Shown: positions 24,917 to 33,046 of the stretch, piece by piece
How the letters are laid out: each line of letters opens with the position of its first letter
Numbering within the stretch: the stretch's first letter is position 1
Source: an uncultured Porphyromonadaceae bacterium
GTDB lineage: Bacteria > Bacteroidota > Bacteroidia > Bacteroidales > Muribaculaceae
Direction: 5' to 3'
Assembly: GCA_900545955.1 (NCBI GenBank)
Contig: URAU01000003.1
Location: forward strand, 1 to 64,000
DNA: 64,000 nt
The notes under the pieces: generated by a model
Told to the model about the DNA's origin: nothing
Databases searched by the model: none
The model's input: the letters and a program-made list of their open reading frames with translations, nothing else
Made by a program: the position numbers and the translations under genes

Positions 24917-26080
24917 ATGGAGAAAACCTGGAGATGGTTCGGTCCCAACGACCCCATCACCCTTGAAATGTTGCGCCAGATTGGCGTCGAAGGAATAGTA
25001 ACAGCACTTCACCACATACCCAACGGCGAGATATGGACTCTCGACGAAGTGCTGAAAATGAAGAAATTCATCGAGGACCGCGGCCTGCGCTGGAGCGTTG
25101 TAGAGAGCCTGCCTGTAAGCGAGAGCATAAAATACGCCGGTCCCGACCGCGATGCCCTCATCGAAAATTATAAGATTTCGCTTGCCAACCTCGGGAAAGC
25201 CGGTGTGAAGACCATCTGCTACAACTTCATGCCGGTGCTCGACTGGGCCCGCACCGATCTCACATATCCCAACCCCGACGGAACGAGCAACCTATACTTC
25301 AACCGCGCCGAGTTTGCCTACTTCGACATTCATATCCTCGCTCGTGAGGGGGCCGAGGCCGACTATTCGCCGGAGGTGCTTGAACGGGTGGAGCAGATGA
25401 AAACCACGATGACACCCGAGGGAGAGCATCGTCTGGTGGAAAACATTATCGTCAAGACCCAGGGATTCGTCAACGGCAACATTACCGAAAACGACCTTAA
25501 GCCCGTGGAGAAATTCCGCGCCCTGCTCGACCTCTACAAAGGCATAACACCCGAGCAGCTGCGCGCCAACATGGCTTACTTCCTCAACGCCATCATGCCC
25601 GTATGCGACGAATACGGCATCGATATGTGCGTGCACCCCGACGATCCACCCATGCCGATTCTCGGGCTGCCGCGCATCGTAACGTGCGACGCCGACATCC
25701 GCGCATTTCTCGACGCTGTGCCCAATCCCCACAACGGTCTTACTTTCTGCGCAGGCTCGCTGAGCGCCGGTGCACACAATGATGTCGTGGCGCTTGCCCG
25801 CAAATACGCCTCGCGCACTCATTTTGTCCACGCACGCATCTGCCGTGTGCAGCCAAACGGCGATTTCAAGGAAAGCTCGCATCTGGATCCGAGGCTTGTG
25901 GAGATCGTCCGCATTTTCGAAAAGGAGCGTCCTGGCGTGCCGATGCGCGTGGACCATGCGCCGCTCATGCTCGGCGACGAGCGCATGGGCTACAATGCCG
26001 GCTACTCCTTCCACGGCCGTATGCTCGCGCTCGGAATGGTTTCCGGCATCATGGCCACTGTAGCCACCGAGAAAGTGTGA
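24917..26080 (+). CDS. uxuA: D-mannonate dehydratase
   Basis: 387 residues from the ATG at 24917, matching the E. coli UxuA opening (MEKTWRWFGPNDPI). It dehydrates D-mannonate to 2-keto-3-deoxy-D-gluconate in hexuronate breakdown. Conserved regions include GVKTICYNFMPVLDWARTDL, CVHPDDPPMPILGLPRIV with metal-binding His and the family Cys/His pattern, and VPMRVDHAPLMLGDE near the end. Upstream in-frame ATGs at 24836 and 24878 precede the conserved start or lie in the leader hairpin. It is first in an operon with an SDR, GH97 and GH51. Confidence 0.96.
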   Translation: MEKTWRWFGPNDPITLEMLRQIGVEGIVTALHHIPNGEIWTLDEVLKMKKFIEDRGLRWSVVESLPVSESIKYAGPDRDALIENYKISLANLGKAGVKTICYNFMPVLDWARTDLTYPNPDGTSNLYFNRAEFAYFDIHILAREGAEADYSPEVLERVEQMKTTMTPEGEHRLVENIIVKTQGFVNGNITENDLKPVEKFRALLDLYKGITPEQLRANMAYFLNAIMPVCDEYGIDMCVHPDDPPMPILGLPRIVTCDADIRAFLDAVPNPHNGLTFCAGSLSAGAHNDVVALARKYASRTHFVHARICRVQPNGDFKESSHLDPRLVEIVRIFEKERPGVPMRVDHAPLMLGDERMGYNAGYSFHGRMLALGMVSGIMATVATEKV

Positions 26081-26142
26081 GCTTCCGGCTTCCTCATCAA
26101 TTTGTCTTAACTTAAATTTGCCAACATATAAATCTGAAAACC

Positions 26143-26958
26143 ATGAATCTATTTGATATCCGGGGTAACGTTACGGTAATTACCGGCGGCACCGGCGTTC
26201 TCGGTCGCGCAATCGCCGAATATCTCGCATTGAACGGCGCCCATGTTGTGATTATGGGCCGTAACGAGGCCAAAGGACGCGAGATTGTCGACCATGTGAA
26301 CGCCCTCAACCCCGAGGGCAGCATCGAATTCCTTGCAACCGACGTGATGAACCGCTCGGTTCTCGAAGGGAATCTTGAAACGATACTCAAGCGCTACGGA
26401 CGCGTCGATACCCTTCTTAATGCTGCAGGGGGCAACATGCCCGGCGCAACCATCGGACCCGACGACAATTTCTTCTCGCTCGACCCCGAGCAGTTCCAGC
26501 GCGTGCTTCAGCTTAACCTCACCGGCACGGTTCTTCCCACGCAGGTATTCCTCAAGCCGATGGTAGAGCAGGGTAAGGGCGCCATTATCAACTTCTCGTC
26601 GATGGCGGCGTTCCGTCCGCTTACACGCGTATGCGGATATGCCGCTGCCAAAGCCGGAATATCCAATTTCACGGCCTTCATGGCTACGGAGTGCGCCCGT
26701 AAGTTTTGCGAAGGTATACGCGTGAACGCCATCGCCCCCGGATTCTTCCTTACCGAGCAGAACCGGACTCTTCTCACCAATCCCGATGGCAGCTATACCG
26801 CCCGCGGCAACGACGTGATTCGTCAGACGCCTTTCGGCCGTATGGGCGCCCCCGAGGAGCTTTGCGGTACAATCCATTATCTTATGAGCGATGCCTCGCG
26901 CTTCGTTACCGGAACGGTCGCCATAGTCGACGGCGGTTTCAACGCTTTTGCTATGTAA
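26143..26958 (+). CDS. SDR-family D-mannonate oxidoreductase (UxuB-type role)
   Basis: 271 residues of a classical short-chain dehydrogenase. It has an N-terminal NAD(P) site (ITGGTGVLGRAIAEYL), NAAGG near residue 90, active-site Ser152/153, Tyr166 and Lys170 (YAAAK), and VNAIAPGFFLTEQN. Family knowledge and its place 62 bases after uxuA suggest it reduces D-fructuronate to D-mannonate, replacing the long-chain UxuB of E. coli. This is inferred from linkage; the SDR fold alone does not fix the substrate. Confidence 0.88.
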   Translation: MNLFDIRGNVTVITGGTGVLGRAIAEYLALNGAHVVIMGRNEAKGREIVDHVNALNPEGSIEFLATDVMNRSVLEGNLETILKRYGRVDTLLNAAGGNMPGATIGPDDNFFSLDPEQFQRVLQLNLTGTVLPTQVFLKPMVEQGKGAIINFSSMAAFRPLTRVCGYAAAKAGISNFTAFMATECARKFCEGIRVNAIAPGFFLTEQNRTLLTNPDGSYTARGNDVIRQTPFGRMGAPEELCGTIHYLMSDASRFVTGTVAIVDGGFNAFAM

Positions 26959-27024
26959 GCTGCGTGGCATATCCTTGAATATTTTCTTCGCAACCTATCT
27001 TTAACACCATCCATATAAACAACC

Positions 27025-29004
27025 ATGAGATTACAGAGCCTTTTTGCGCTGGCTGCCTCGGCATGTATTGCTGCCAACGGCGCCACCGTGACATCGCCCG
27101 ACGGCAAGACCATTGTCGACGTAAACCTTAACCCTGCCGATTCAACGCTGACCTATTCCGTCAGTATCGTGAAAGCCGACGGAACCAAAGCCACTATGGT
27201 GGCTCCTTCGCCCCTGGGCTTTATCGCCAATGAGGGGGATTTCTCCCGCGGAATCACCCTGCGCGAGGCCAAGGAGGGGACACGCAGCGACTCCTACTCC
27301 GTGTGGCAGGGTAAAAAGAAAGACATCGCCTATAAAGCCAACACTCTGGAGATGAAACTCCGCAATGCCGACGGCAATAAATTCGCCGTTGAATTCGAGG
27401 TTTCAGACAACAACGTAGGTTACCGATACACGATGCCGATCCATAAGGATACACGTTGTATAGTAATAGAAAAGGAGCTCTCGGGCTACCGCTTCCCGGA
27501 GGGAACGACAACTTTCCTTACCGATTACCATACCCCTATGACCGGTTGGATGCGTACGCAGCCAAGCTATGAGGAGTATTATGAAGCTGACGCCGCGCTC
27601 GACCGCGTCTCAAAATATGGACTCGGCTACACCTATCCGGCTCTTTTCCATCGTGGCGACGACGGCTGGGTGCTCATCGGCGAAACCGGAGTGACCGGCC
27701 GCAGCAACGCCTCACACCTTGCCGATCCGGCCGAGGGAAATCTCTTCACCGTTGCCTATGCCGACCCGCGCGAGAACAATGGTTTCGGCTCGACCGGAAT
27801 GCAACTCGGTCTTCCTATGGCAACACCCTGGCGTACCATCACCGTCGGTGAGACTCTCAATCCGATTGTGGAGACCACTGTCTACACCGACCTGGTCGAC
27901 CAACAGTACGAACCCTCTGAGGAGTACAAGGGGCGCCGCTCCACATGGTCGTGGATTGTTTGGCAGGACGGTTCAATCGTGTTCGACGACCAGAAAACTT
28001 TCATCGATCTTGCTGCCGAACTTGGCTGGGAATCCTGCCTCATCGACGGCCTCTGGTCGCAGCAGATTGGCCGCGAGAAGATGGAGGAACTCTTCGCCTA
28101 CGCAAAGGAGAAGGGTGTCGAACCGCTTGTTTGGTATAATTCCAACGGAGCGTGGAACGATGCTCCCCAGGGCCTCCGCATGGCCATGGACAACCCCGTA
28201 AGCCGCAAGAAGGAGATGAAATGGCTAAAGGACCACGGCGTGAAGGGCATCAAGGTCGACTTTTTCGCCGGCGACAAGCAGGAGACAATGAAGCTCTACG
28301 AGCAGATTCTCTCCGATGCCAACGACTATGGCATCTCCGTGATCTTCCACGGCTGCACTATGCCCCGCGGCTGGGAGCGCATGTATCCTAACTATATCTC
28401 GTCGGAGGCTGTGCGCGCGAGCGAAAACCTCGTATTCAACCAGAGCGACTGCGACATCGAAGCTTTCAATGCCGCTCTCCATCCATTTATCCGCAACTCT
28501 CTCGGCGCCATGGAGTTCGGCGGCACATTTCTCCAGCACCGCCTCAACCGCAATCCCGAGAAGGGCAACACGCGACGCACCGGCGACATCTTCCAGCTTG
28601 CCACGGCCATCCTCTTCCAGAGTGCAATCCAGAATTTCGCGCTTACACCGGCCAGTCTCACCGAGGCTCCGCAATTTGAGATTGATTTCATGAAGGCTGT
28701 GCCCACAACCTGGGATGAGACCGTGCTTATCGACGGCTACCCCGGCCGCTATGTCGTGCTCGCCCGTCGCAGCGCCGACCGCTGGTATGTGGCCGCAATC
28801 AACGCCGATTCTGAGACCAAAAAGATTAAACTGAGTCTCCCGATGCTCGCCCGAAAGATGGTCGATGCCTATACCGAGCGTATGCCGCGCAAGAAGGAAG
28901 GCCAGTATATGGTTAGCTCAGTGGCTGAAAAGACCATTCCGGCCGACGGTATGTATGAATTCGTGCTTCCCACCGGCGGTGGTGCGGTCCTTGTAGAGAA
29001 ATAA
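27025..29004 (+). CDS. Glycoside hydrolase family 97 (alpha-galactosidase/alpha-glucosidase type)
   Basis: 659 residues with a short signal peptide (RLQSLFALAASACIAANGA). A GH97 N-terminal beta-sandwich (about 25-290) is followed by a TIM barrel (from STWSWIVWQDG, about 305) and a C-terminal beta domain (from about 560). GVKGIKVDFF places Asp412 where retaining GH97 enzymes have their nucleophile; Glu461 in YISSEAVRASEN is a candidate acid/base. This favours the retaining alpha-galactosidase-like subgroup over inverting SusB alpha-glucosidases. It is periplasmic or surface-exposed and coexpressed with uronate genes and an arabinofuranosidase. That suggests a substrate carrying alpha-linked sugars on an arabinose- and uronate-containing glycan. 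Confidence 0.9.
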   Translation: MRLQSLFALAASACIAANGATVTSPDGKTIVDVNLNPADSTLTYSVSIVKADGTKATMVAPSPLGFIANEGDFSRGITLREAKEGTRSDSYSVWQGKKKDIAYKANTLEMKLRNADGNKFAVEFEVSDNNVGYRYTMPIHKDTRCIVIEKELSGYRFPEGTTTFLTDYHTPMTGWMRTQPSYEEYYEADAALDRVSKYGLGYTYPALFHRGDDGWVLIGETGVTGRSNASHLADPAEGNLFTVAYADPRENNGFGSTGMQLGLPMATPWRTITVGETLNPIVETTVYTDLVDQQYEPSEEYKGRRSTWSWIVWQDGSIVFDDQKTFIDLAAELGWESCLIDGLWSQQIGREKMEELFAYAKEKGVEPLVWYNSNGAWNDAPQGLRMAMDNPVSRKKEMKWLKDHGVKGIKVDFFAGDKQETMKLYEQILSDANDYGISVIFHGCTMPRGWERMYPNYISSEAVRASENLVFNQSDCDIEAFNAALHPFIRNSLGAMEFGGTFLQHRLNRNPEKGNTRRTGDIFQLATAILFQSAIQNFALTPASLTEAPQFEIDFMKAVPTTWDETVLIDGYPGRYVVLARRSADRWYVAAINADSETKKIKLSLPMLARKMVDAYTERMPRKKEGQYMVSSVAEKTIPADGMYEFVLPTGGGAVLVEK

Positions 29005-29028
29005 TATTTAGAATTAGAATAGCAATCA

Positions 29029-30591
29029 ATGAAAAATCAGATAATTACACTGATGGCGGCCACGGCTCTCGCCGTGGCGCCGCTCGGTGCGAAAACCACC
29101 GTATACCTCCACCCCAAGGAGGACGCTCCCGTAATCAACAAGGAAATTTACGGCCAGTTTGCCGAACATCTCGGCACCTGCATCTATGGAGGCCTCTGGG
29201 TAGGCGAGGACTCGAAGATTCCCAACACCAATGGTTACCGTACCGACGTGCTCAATGCGCTAAAGGAACTGAAAGTTCCCGTGCTCCGCTGGCCCGGCGG
29301 CTGTTTCGCTGACGAATACCACTGGACCGACGGCATCGGTCCGCGCAGTGAGCGCCCGCGCATGGTCAACAACAACTGGGGTGGTACTGTGGAGGATAAC
29401 AGCTTCGGAACCCACGAGTTCTTCAATCTCTGCGAACTGCTTGAATGCGAACCTTATCTGAGCGGTAACGTTGGCAGCGGCACCGTAGAAGAGCTGGCCA
29501 AGTGGGTGGAGTATATCACTGCTGAAGACGGTCCTCAGGCCAAAATCCGCAAGCAGAACGGCCGCGAAAAGCCCTGGCACCTCAAGTATCTCGGCGTTGG
29601 CAATGAAAGCTGGGGATGCGGCGGCAGCTTCACTCCGGAGCATTATGCCAACGAATACCGACGCTACCAGACTTATTGCCGCAATTTCAATGGCAACAAG
29701 CTCTATAAGATAGCCTCCGGAGCAAGCGACTACGACTACAACTGGACGGATGTGCTGATGCGCAAGGCAAAGAACCAGATGGACGGTATCTCGCTCCATT
29801 ACTATACCGTTGCCGGATGGAGTGGTTCCAAAGGCTCCGCCACGAAGTTCTCCGACGATGATTATTACTGGACGATAGGAAAATGTCTGGAAATCGGCGA
29901 TGTGGTCAAGCGCCACATGGACATAATGGACAAACACGATCCCAAAAAGCGTGTAGGTCTGCTCGTCGACGAGTGGGGCACATGGTGGGACGAGGAGCCC
30001 GGCACAATTTCCGGTCACCTCTATCAGCAGAACACTATGCGCGATGCCATGGTGGCAGCCCTCAGCCTCAATACCTTCCACCCGCTCACCGACCGCGTGA
30101 AGATGACCAATATCGCACAGATTGTCAACGTGCTCCAGTCGATGATTCTTACCGACAGCCTCGGCGGGATGGCTCTGACCCCGACCTATTACGTATTCAA
30201 GATGTATCAGCCCCATCAGGACGCCAAGTTCGTGCCCCTGAGCATTGACACCGATTATATGCGCGTGCGCGACAACCGGTTCATACCCGCCGTGAGTGTA
30301 ACTGCCTCGCAGCGCGACGGCAGGCTGACGCTCTCGCTTGTAAATACCGGCCTTTCCAAGGAGCAGGAAGTAGAAATTCCGCTCGAAACCGTTGCCAAGG
30401 AGATCGGATGGAAGAATCTTAAGGGTCTGAAGATTGAAGGCGAGATACTTACCTCCTCTGATATCCACGACTACAACGAAATCGGGCAGCCTGAAAAGGT
30501 ATCGTTGAAGCCATTCTCCGATGCGCGCATCTCTAAGGACAAACTTATAGTCAAACTTCCCGCTAAATCGATAGTGACCCTCACAATCTGA
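29029..30591 (+). CDS. GH51 alpha-L-arabinofuranosidase
   Basis: 520 residues with a signal peptide (IITLMAATALAVAPLGA). The catalytic TIM barrel has RWPGGCFADEYHW, acid/base Glu193 in GVGNESWGCGG and nucleophile Glu315 in LLVDEWGTWW. A C-terminal beta-sandwich follows. It removes alpha-L-arabinofuranosyl side chains from arabinan, arabinoxylan or arabinogalactan. The liberated arabinose would feed the arabinose operon about 15 kb away. It is the last gene of the uxuA operon, 24 bases after GH97, and ends at a strong hairpin. Confidence 0.94.
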   Translation: MKNQIITLMAATALAVAPLGAKTTVYLHPKEDAPVINKEIYGQFAEHLGTCIYGGLWVGEDSKIPNTNGYRTDVLNALKELKVPVLRWPGGCFADEYHWTDGIGPRSERPRMVNNNWGGTVEDNSFGTHEFFNLCELLECEPYLSGNVGSGTVEELAKWVEYITAEDGPQAKIRKQNGREKPWHLKYLGVGNESWGCGGSFTPEHYANEYRRYQTYCRNFNGNKLYKIASGASDYDYNWTDVLMRKAKNQMDGISLHYYTVAGWSGSKGSATKFSDDDYYWTIGKCLEIGDVVKRHMDIMDKHDPKKRVGLLVDEWGTWWDEEPGTISGHLYQQNTMRDAMVAALSLNTFHPLTDRVKMTNIAQIVNVLQSMILTDSLGGMALTPTYYVFKMYQPHQDAKFVPLSIDTDYMRVRDNRFIPAVSVTASQRDGRLTLSLVNTGLSKEQEVEIPLETVAKEIGWKNLKGLKIEGEILTSSDIHDYNEIGQPEKVSLKPFSDARISKDKLIVKLPAKSIVTLTI

Positions 30592-30618
30592 GACTCATTA
30601 CGATAATATTCGCCTAAA

Positions 30619-30655
30619 AACGGCCACAAACTATCATAATTAGTTTGTGGCCGTT
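30619..30655. terminator. Bidirectional terminator between GH51 and bcp
   Basis: A perfect 14-bp stem (AACGGCCACAAACT and AGTTTGTGGCCGTT) with a 9-base A/T loop, 27 bases from each convergent stop codon. A-rich sequence lies to the left and T-containing sequence to the right. Confidence 0.82.
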
Positions 30656-30681
30656 ATATGTTATGTAGCTGAAATGCTCGG

Positions 30682-31137
30682 TTATTTGCCGATAACGCCG
30701 AGCAACTGGGCAACTGCTTGTTTCGTGTCTACTTTACTGATGATGTGAGTTATCACGTGGTCGGCGTCGGTGATGAAGGTTGTGCGGACGATGCCCATGT
30801 ATTCCCGTCCGGCCATCTTCTTTTTCTGCCATACGCCGAATTCCTTAAGGACCTCGGTCGACTCGTCGGAAAGCAGAATGAAATTGAGGTCATATTTAGC
30901 TATGAACTTCAGATGGCTCGCCGGAGAATCCTTGCTGATTCCGATTACGGTATAACCCATATCGGTAAGTTGCTGATACCCGTCGCGAAACGAGCATGCC
31001 TCAGCCGTGCAGCCGGGAGTATTGTCTTTCGGATAGAAATAGACAATGATGGGACGTCCGGCGAAATCCGAGCTGCGCACGGTTTCGCCTTTAGTGTTTA
31101 CGCCCAGAATTTCGGGCAGTTTGTCGCCAATGTTCAT
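30682..31137 (-). CDS. bcp: Thioredoxin-dependent thiol peroxidase (Bcp/PrxQ peroxiredoxin)
   Basis: 151 residues from the ATG at 31137 (MNIGDKLPEILGVN). The peroxidatic Cys43 and resolving Cys48 in KDNTPGCTAEACSFRD mark the atypical two-Cys Bcp class, which reduces H2O2 and organic peroxides using thioredoxin. GISKDSPASHLKFIAKYDLN is a further signature. Upstream codons to 31518 lie inside the neighbouring gene and are not coding in this frame. It is 20 bases behind the dehydrogenase gene, so probably cotranscribed. Confidence 0.95.
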   Translation of the reverse strand: MNIGDKLPEILGVNTKGETVRSSDFAGRPIIVYFYPKDNTPGCTAEACSFRDGYQQLTDMGYTVIGISKDSPASHLKFIAKYDLNFILLSDESTEVLKEFGVWQKKKMAGREYMGIVRTTFITDADHVITHIISKVDTKQAVAQLLGVIGK

Positions 31138-31157
31138 AATGAAATATTGCTTGATAA

Positions 31158-32111
31158 TTAGGAGATTACGTTTAAGGGGCTGCCGCAATCGAAAGCCTTG
31201 AGGTTGGCTACAGCGATATCGACAAGGCGCCGCAGGGCTTCGGTCGATTGCCAGGCCACGTGGGGAGTAATCACGCAGTTGCGGGCGCCAATCAGAGGGG
31301 AGCCATTGCGCGGCGGCTCCTGACTGACAACGTCGATTCCGGCGCCTGCCAGTCGGCCGCTGTTGAGAGCGTCGGCAAGAGCCTGCTCGTCGACGAATCC
31401 TCCGCGCGCCGTATTTATCAGGTATGCAGCCGGTTTCATCATGGCGAGCGTACGGGCGTTTACGAGGCTGGTCTGCTCGGGAGTGAATGCGGCGTTGATT
31501 GAAATTACGTCGGCACACCTCCAGAACTCCTCCGACTCCACGTGCTCAACACCTTCGGGGAGCGTCTTGTTCGATGGAGTGATTACTTTCATGCCGAAAG
31601 CGCGGGCGATTTCGGCTACGCGGCGCCCGATTGTTCCGAAGCCGTAGATACCCATTGTCAGTCCGGCGAGTTCCACGATAGGGGAGAGCCGGAACGAGAA
31701 GAGCGGCGAACGCTCCCAGCGGCCGGCGTTTACTTCTTGGGAGTAGTTTCCTGTATGGTTGGTCAGTTCAAGAAGAAGAGCGAATACAAGCTGTGCCACC
31801 GAATCGGTGCTGTAGCCGGGAATATTCGTTACGGCTATTCCGAGTCGACGGGCAGCGTCGATATCGACGATATTATAGCCCGTGGCGAGTACGCCTATGT
31901 ATTTCAGCGAAGGCGTCTGCTCCATAGCATGGAGCGATACCGGTACTTTATTGGTAAGTACCGCCCACGCGCCGTTGATGCGTGCGGCCACCTCTTCCGG
32001 CTGTATATTGCCATAGGCTTCGACTTTGCCGAGACTCTCGAGCGGACTCCAGATGGAGCGGTCTTCGCTGATTGTGTCGGCGTCGAGTATTACGATTTTC
32101 TTTTCGCTCAT
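31158..32111 (-). CDS. D-2-hydroxyacid dehydrogenase (glycerate dehydrogenase-like)
   Basis: 317 residues from the ATG at 32111 (SEKKIVILDADTISED). The NAD-binding Rossmann motif GIYGFGTIGRRVAEIARAFG is in the middle. Catalytic residues are Arg in NTARGGFVDE, Glu near the start of the SQEPP region and His in PHVAWQSTEA. Such enzymes reduce 2-keto acids, for example hydroxypyruvate to D-glycerate; specificity cannot be read here. It is cotranscribed with bcp. A longer frame to 32261 would run into the tRNA and is not used. Confidence 0.9.
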   Translation of the reverse strand: MSEKKIVILDADTISEDRSIWSPLESLGKVEAYGNIQPEEVAARINGAWAVLTNKVPVSLHAMEQTPSLKYIGVLATGYNIVDIDAARRLGIAVTNIPGYSTDSVAQLVFALLLELTNHTGNYSQEVNAGRWERSPLFSFRLSPIVELAGLTMGIYGFGTIGRRVAEIARAFGMKVITPSNKTLPEGVEHVESEEFWRCADVISINAAFTPEQTSLVNARTLAMMKPAAYLINTARGGFVDEQALADALNSGRLAGAGIDVVSQEPPRNGSPLIGARNCVITPHVAWQSTEALRRLVDIAVANLKAFDCGSPLNVIS

Positions 32112-32219
32112 TTTCAGTTTGTTTAGTGGTGGGTATAAGGCTTTTAAGGAAAGAATCCCTGCCTTTGTTGAGTTCAAGGCAAGGATTCCATTAGCCAAAG
32201 TATATGAAAAACTTTTTTG

Positions 32220-32304
32220 TGGTGCGCAGGGGGGGACTCGAACCCCCACGACCGAAGTCACCAGATCCTAAGTCTGGCGCGGCTACCAATTACGCCACTT
32301 GCGC
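32220..32304 (-). tRNA. tRNA-Leu (anticodon UAG)
   Basis: On the minus strand, GCGCAAG opens the acceptor stem. The anticodon stem CCAGA/TCTGG holds loop CTTAGGA (anticodon TAG). A class II variable arm (GACTTCGGTC) and a T arm (GGGGG TTCGAGT CCCCC) follow. The 3' end is GCGC-A-CCA, so CCA is encoded. One A-C mismatch occurs in the acceptor stem. A TACCTTTG promoter box lies 40 bases upstream. Confidence 0.96.
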
Positions 32305-32343
32305 TTTTTCCGCCTTTTGTAGCGGTGTGTCGTCCGACATTCG

Positions 32344-32351
32344 CAAAGGTA
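32344..32351 (-). promoter_or_regulatory. -7 box of the tRNA-Leu gene
   Basis: TACCTTTG on the minus strand, a full match to the Bacteroidetes -7 consensus, 40 bases before the tRNA 5' end. The -33 region 20 bp further is TTCG rather than TTTG. Confidence 0.55.
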
Positions 32352-32400
32352 CGAAAAAAAACTGTAACCGCGAAATAATTTGCGGATAGCCCGTCGGAAG

Positions 32401-32757
32401 TCAGAGCACTGCCTGGCGCCCTACGAAATGGCGAAGTCTGTCGAATAATCCCGAATTTATCTCCCGGAGGTGTACATGGGCCTTGCCGTCGGTTTTAGAG
32501 ATGAAGATTATTGAACTGTGGAGCACTATTGCGATGGCTTCGTCGAACTCCACAATGGCGTGGATATGCCCGACGGGAATCATATGGAATGGGGAATCCG
32601 TATTCACATTGTTAAGGACAATATTGTCACCGTCGATTTCCACTCCGGCCTGTTCCGGCAGTTTTTCGAATAATAATGGTATATTTAATTCGTCGGGCGA
32701 AGCGGGACGATTCTTGAATTTGCGGTAGATGGCGTCTATTACTTTCTTTTGAATCAT
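32401..32757 (-). CDS. Hypothetical small protein, conserved-looking
   Basis: 118 residues with good coding character: balanced charge, a hydrophobic core and no low complexity. The N-terminus (IQKKVIDAIYRKFKNRPASPDELNI in two parts) looks helical. The centre alternates beta strands (GVEIDGDNIVLNNV, MIPVGHIHAIVEFDEAIAIVLHSSIIFIS). There is no signal peptide, so it is probably cytoplasmic. I do not recognise the family. It stands upstream of the tRNA on the same strand, without a partner gene. Confidence 0.65.
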   Translation of the reverse strand: MIQKKVIDAIYRKFKNRPASPDELNIPLLFEKLPEQAGVEIDGDNIVLNNVNTDSPFHMIPVGHIHAIVEFDEAIAIVLHSSIIFISKTDGKAHVHLREINSGLFDRLRHFVGRQAVL

Positions 32758-32995
32758 GTCTGAGGAAGGTTTTACGCGGTTTTTGCGGATTTATTACTGA
32801 GTTCTGATAATATAACAGAGGGACCTATAAAATGTTTTATAAAATATTATGGGAATTGGCGAAAAAAGCGTATAAATGCTAAATGTAAACGAATTGTAAC
32901 TACATTGTATAACTTACGTTGCTTTTTGAGTGTCTTCAACTACTGCCAATCTCTTTTTGGTGGGAGTCCATGGGGAGAAATAGTCGGAAAATATG

Positions 32996-33003
32996 TACCT
33001 TTG
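32996..33003 (+). promoter_or_regulatory. -7 box of the TonB-dependent receptor gene
   Basis: TACCTTTG fits the consensus exactly. It overlaps an in-frame ATG at 32993, which therefore cannot be the start codon of a transcript begun here. No clear TTTG lies at -33. The rest of 32758-33046 holds no gene that I can support. Confidence 0.55.
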
Positions 33004-33046
33004 CATCGCCCGGAGCCATACTCCCGGCTCCATTTCTGCAATCGGT

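Noticed and set aside
29260..30468. Minus-strand frame of 402 codons opposite GH51
   Set aside because: Antisense to a well-recognised arabinofuranosidase with both catalytic Glu residues.
31138..31518. Extension of the Bcp frame into the neighbouring dehydrogenase
   Set aside because: This part is out of frame with the dehydrogenase and is Arg-rich nonsense. Bcp homologues start at MNIGDKLPE.
31158..32111. D-2-hydroxyacid dehydrogenase as part of the glycerate salvage system
   Set aside because: It could make or use glycerate, but it is over 20 kb away, on the other strand and cotranscribed with bcp. There is no evidence of a link.
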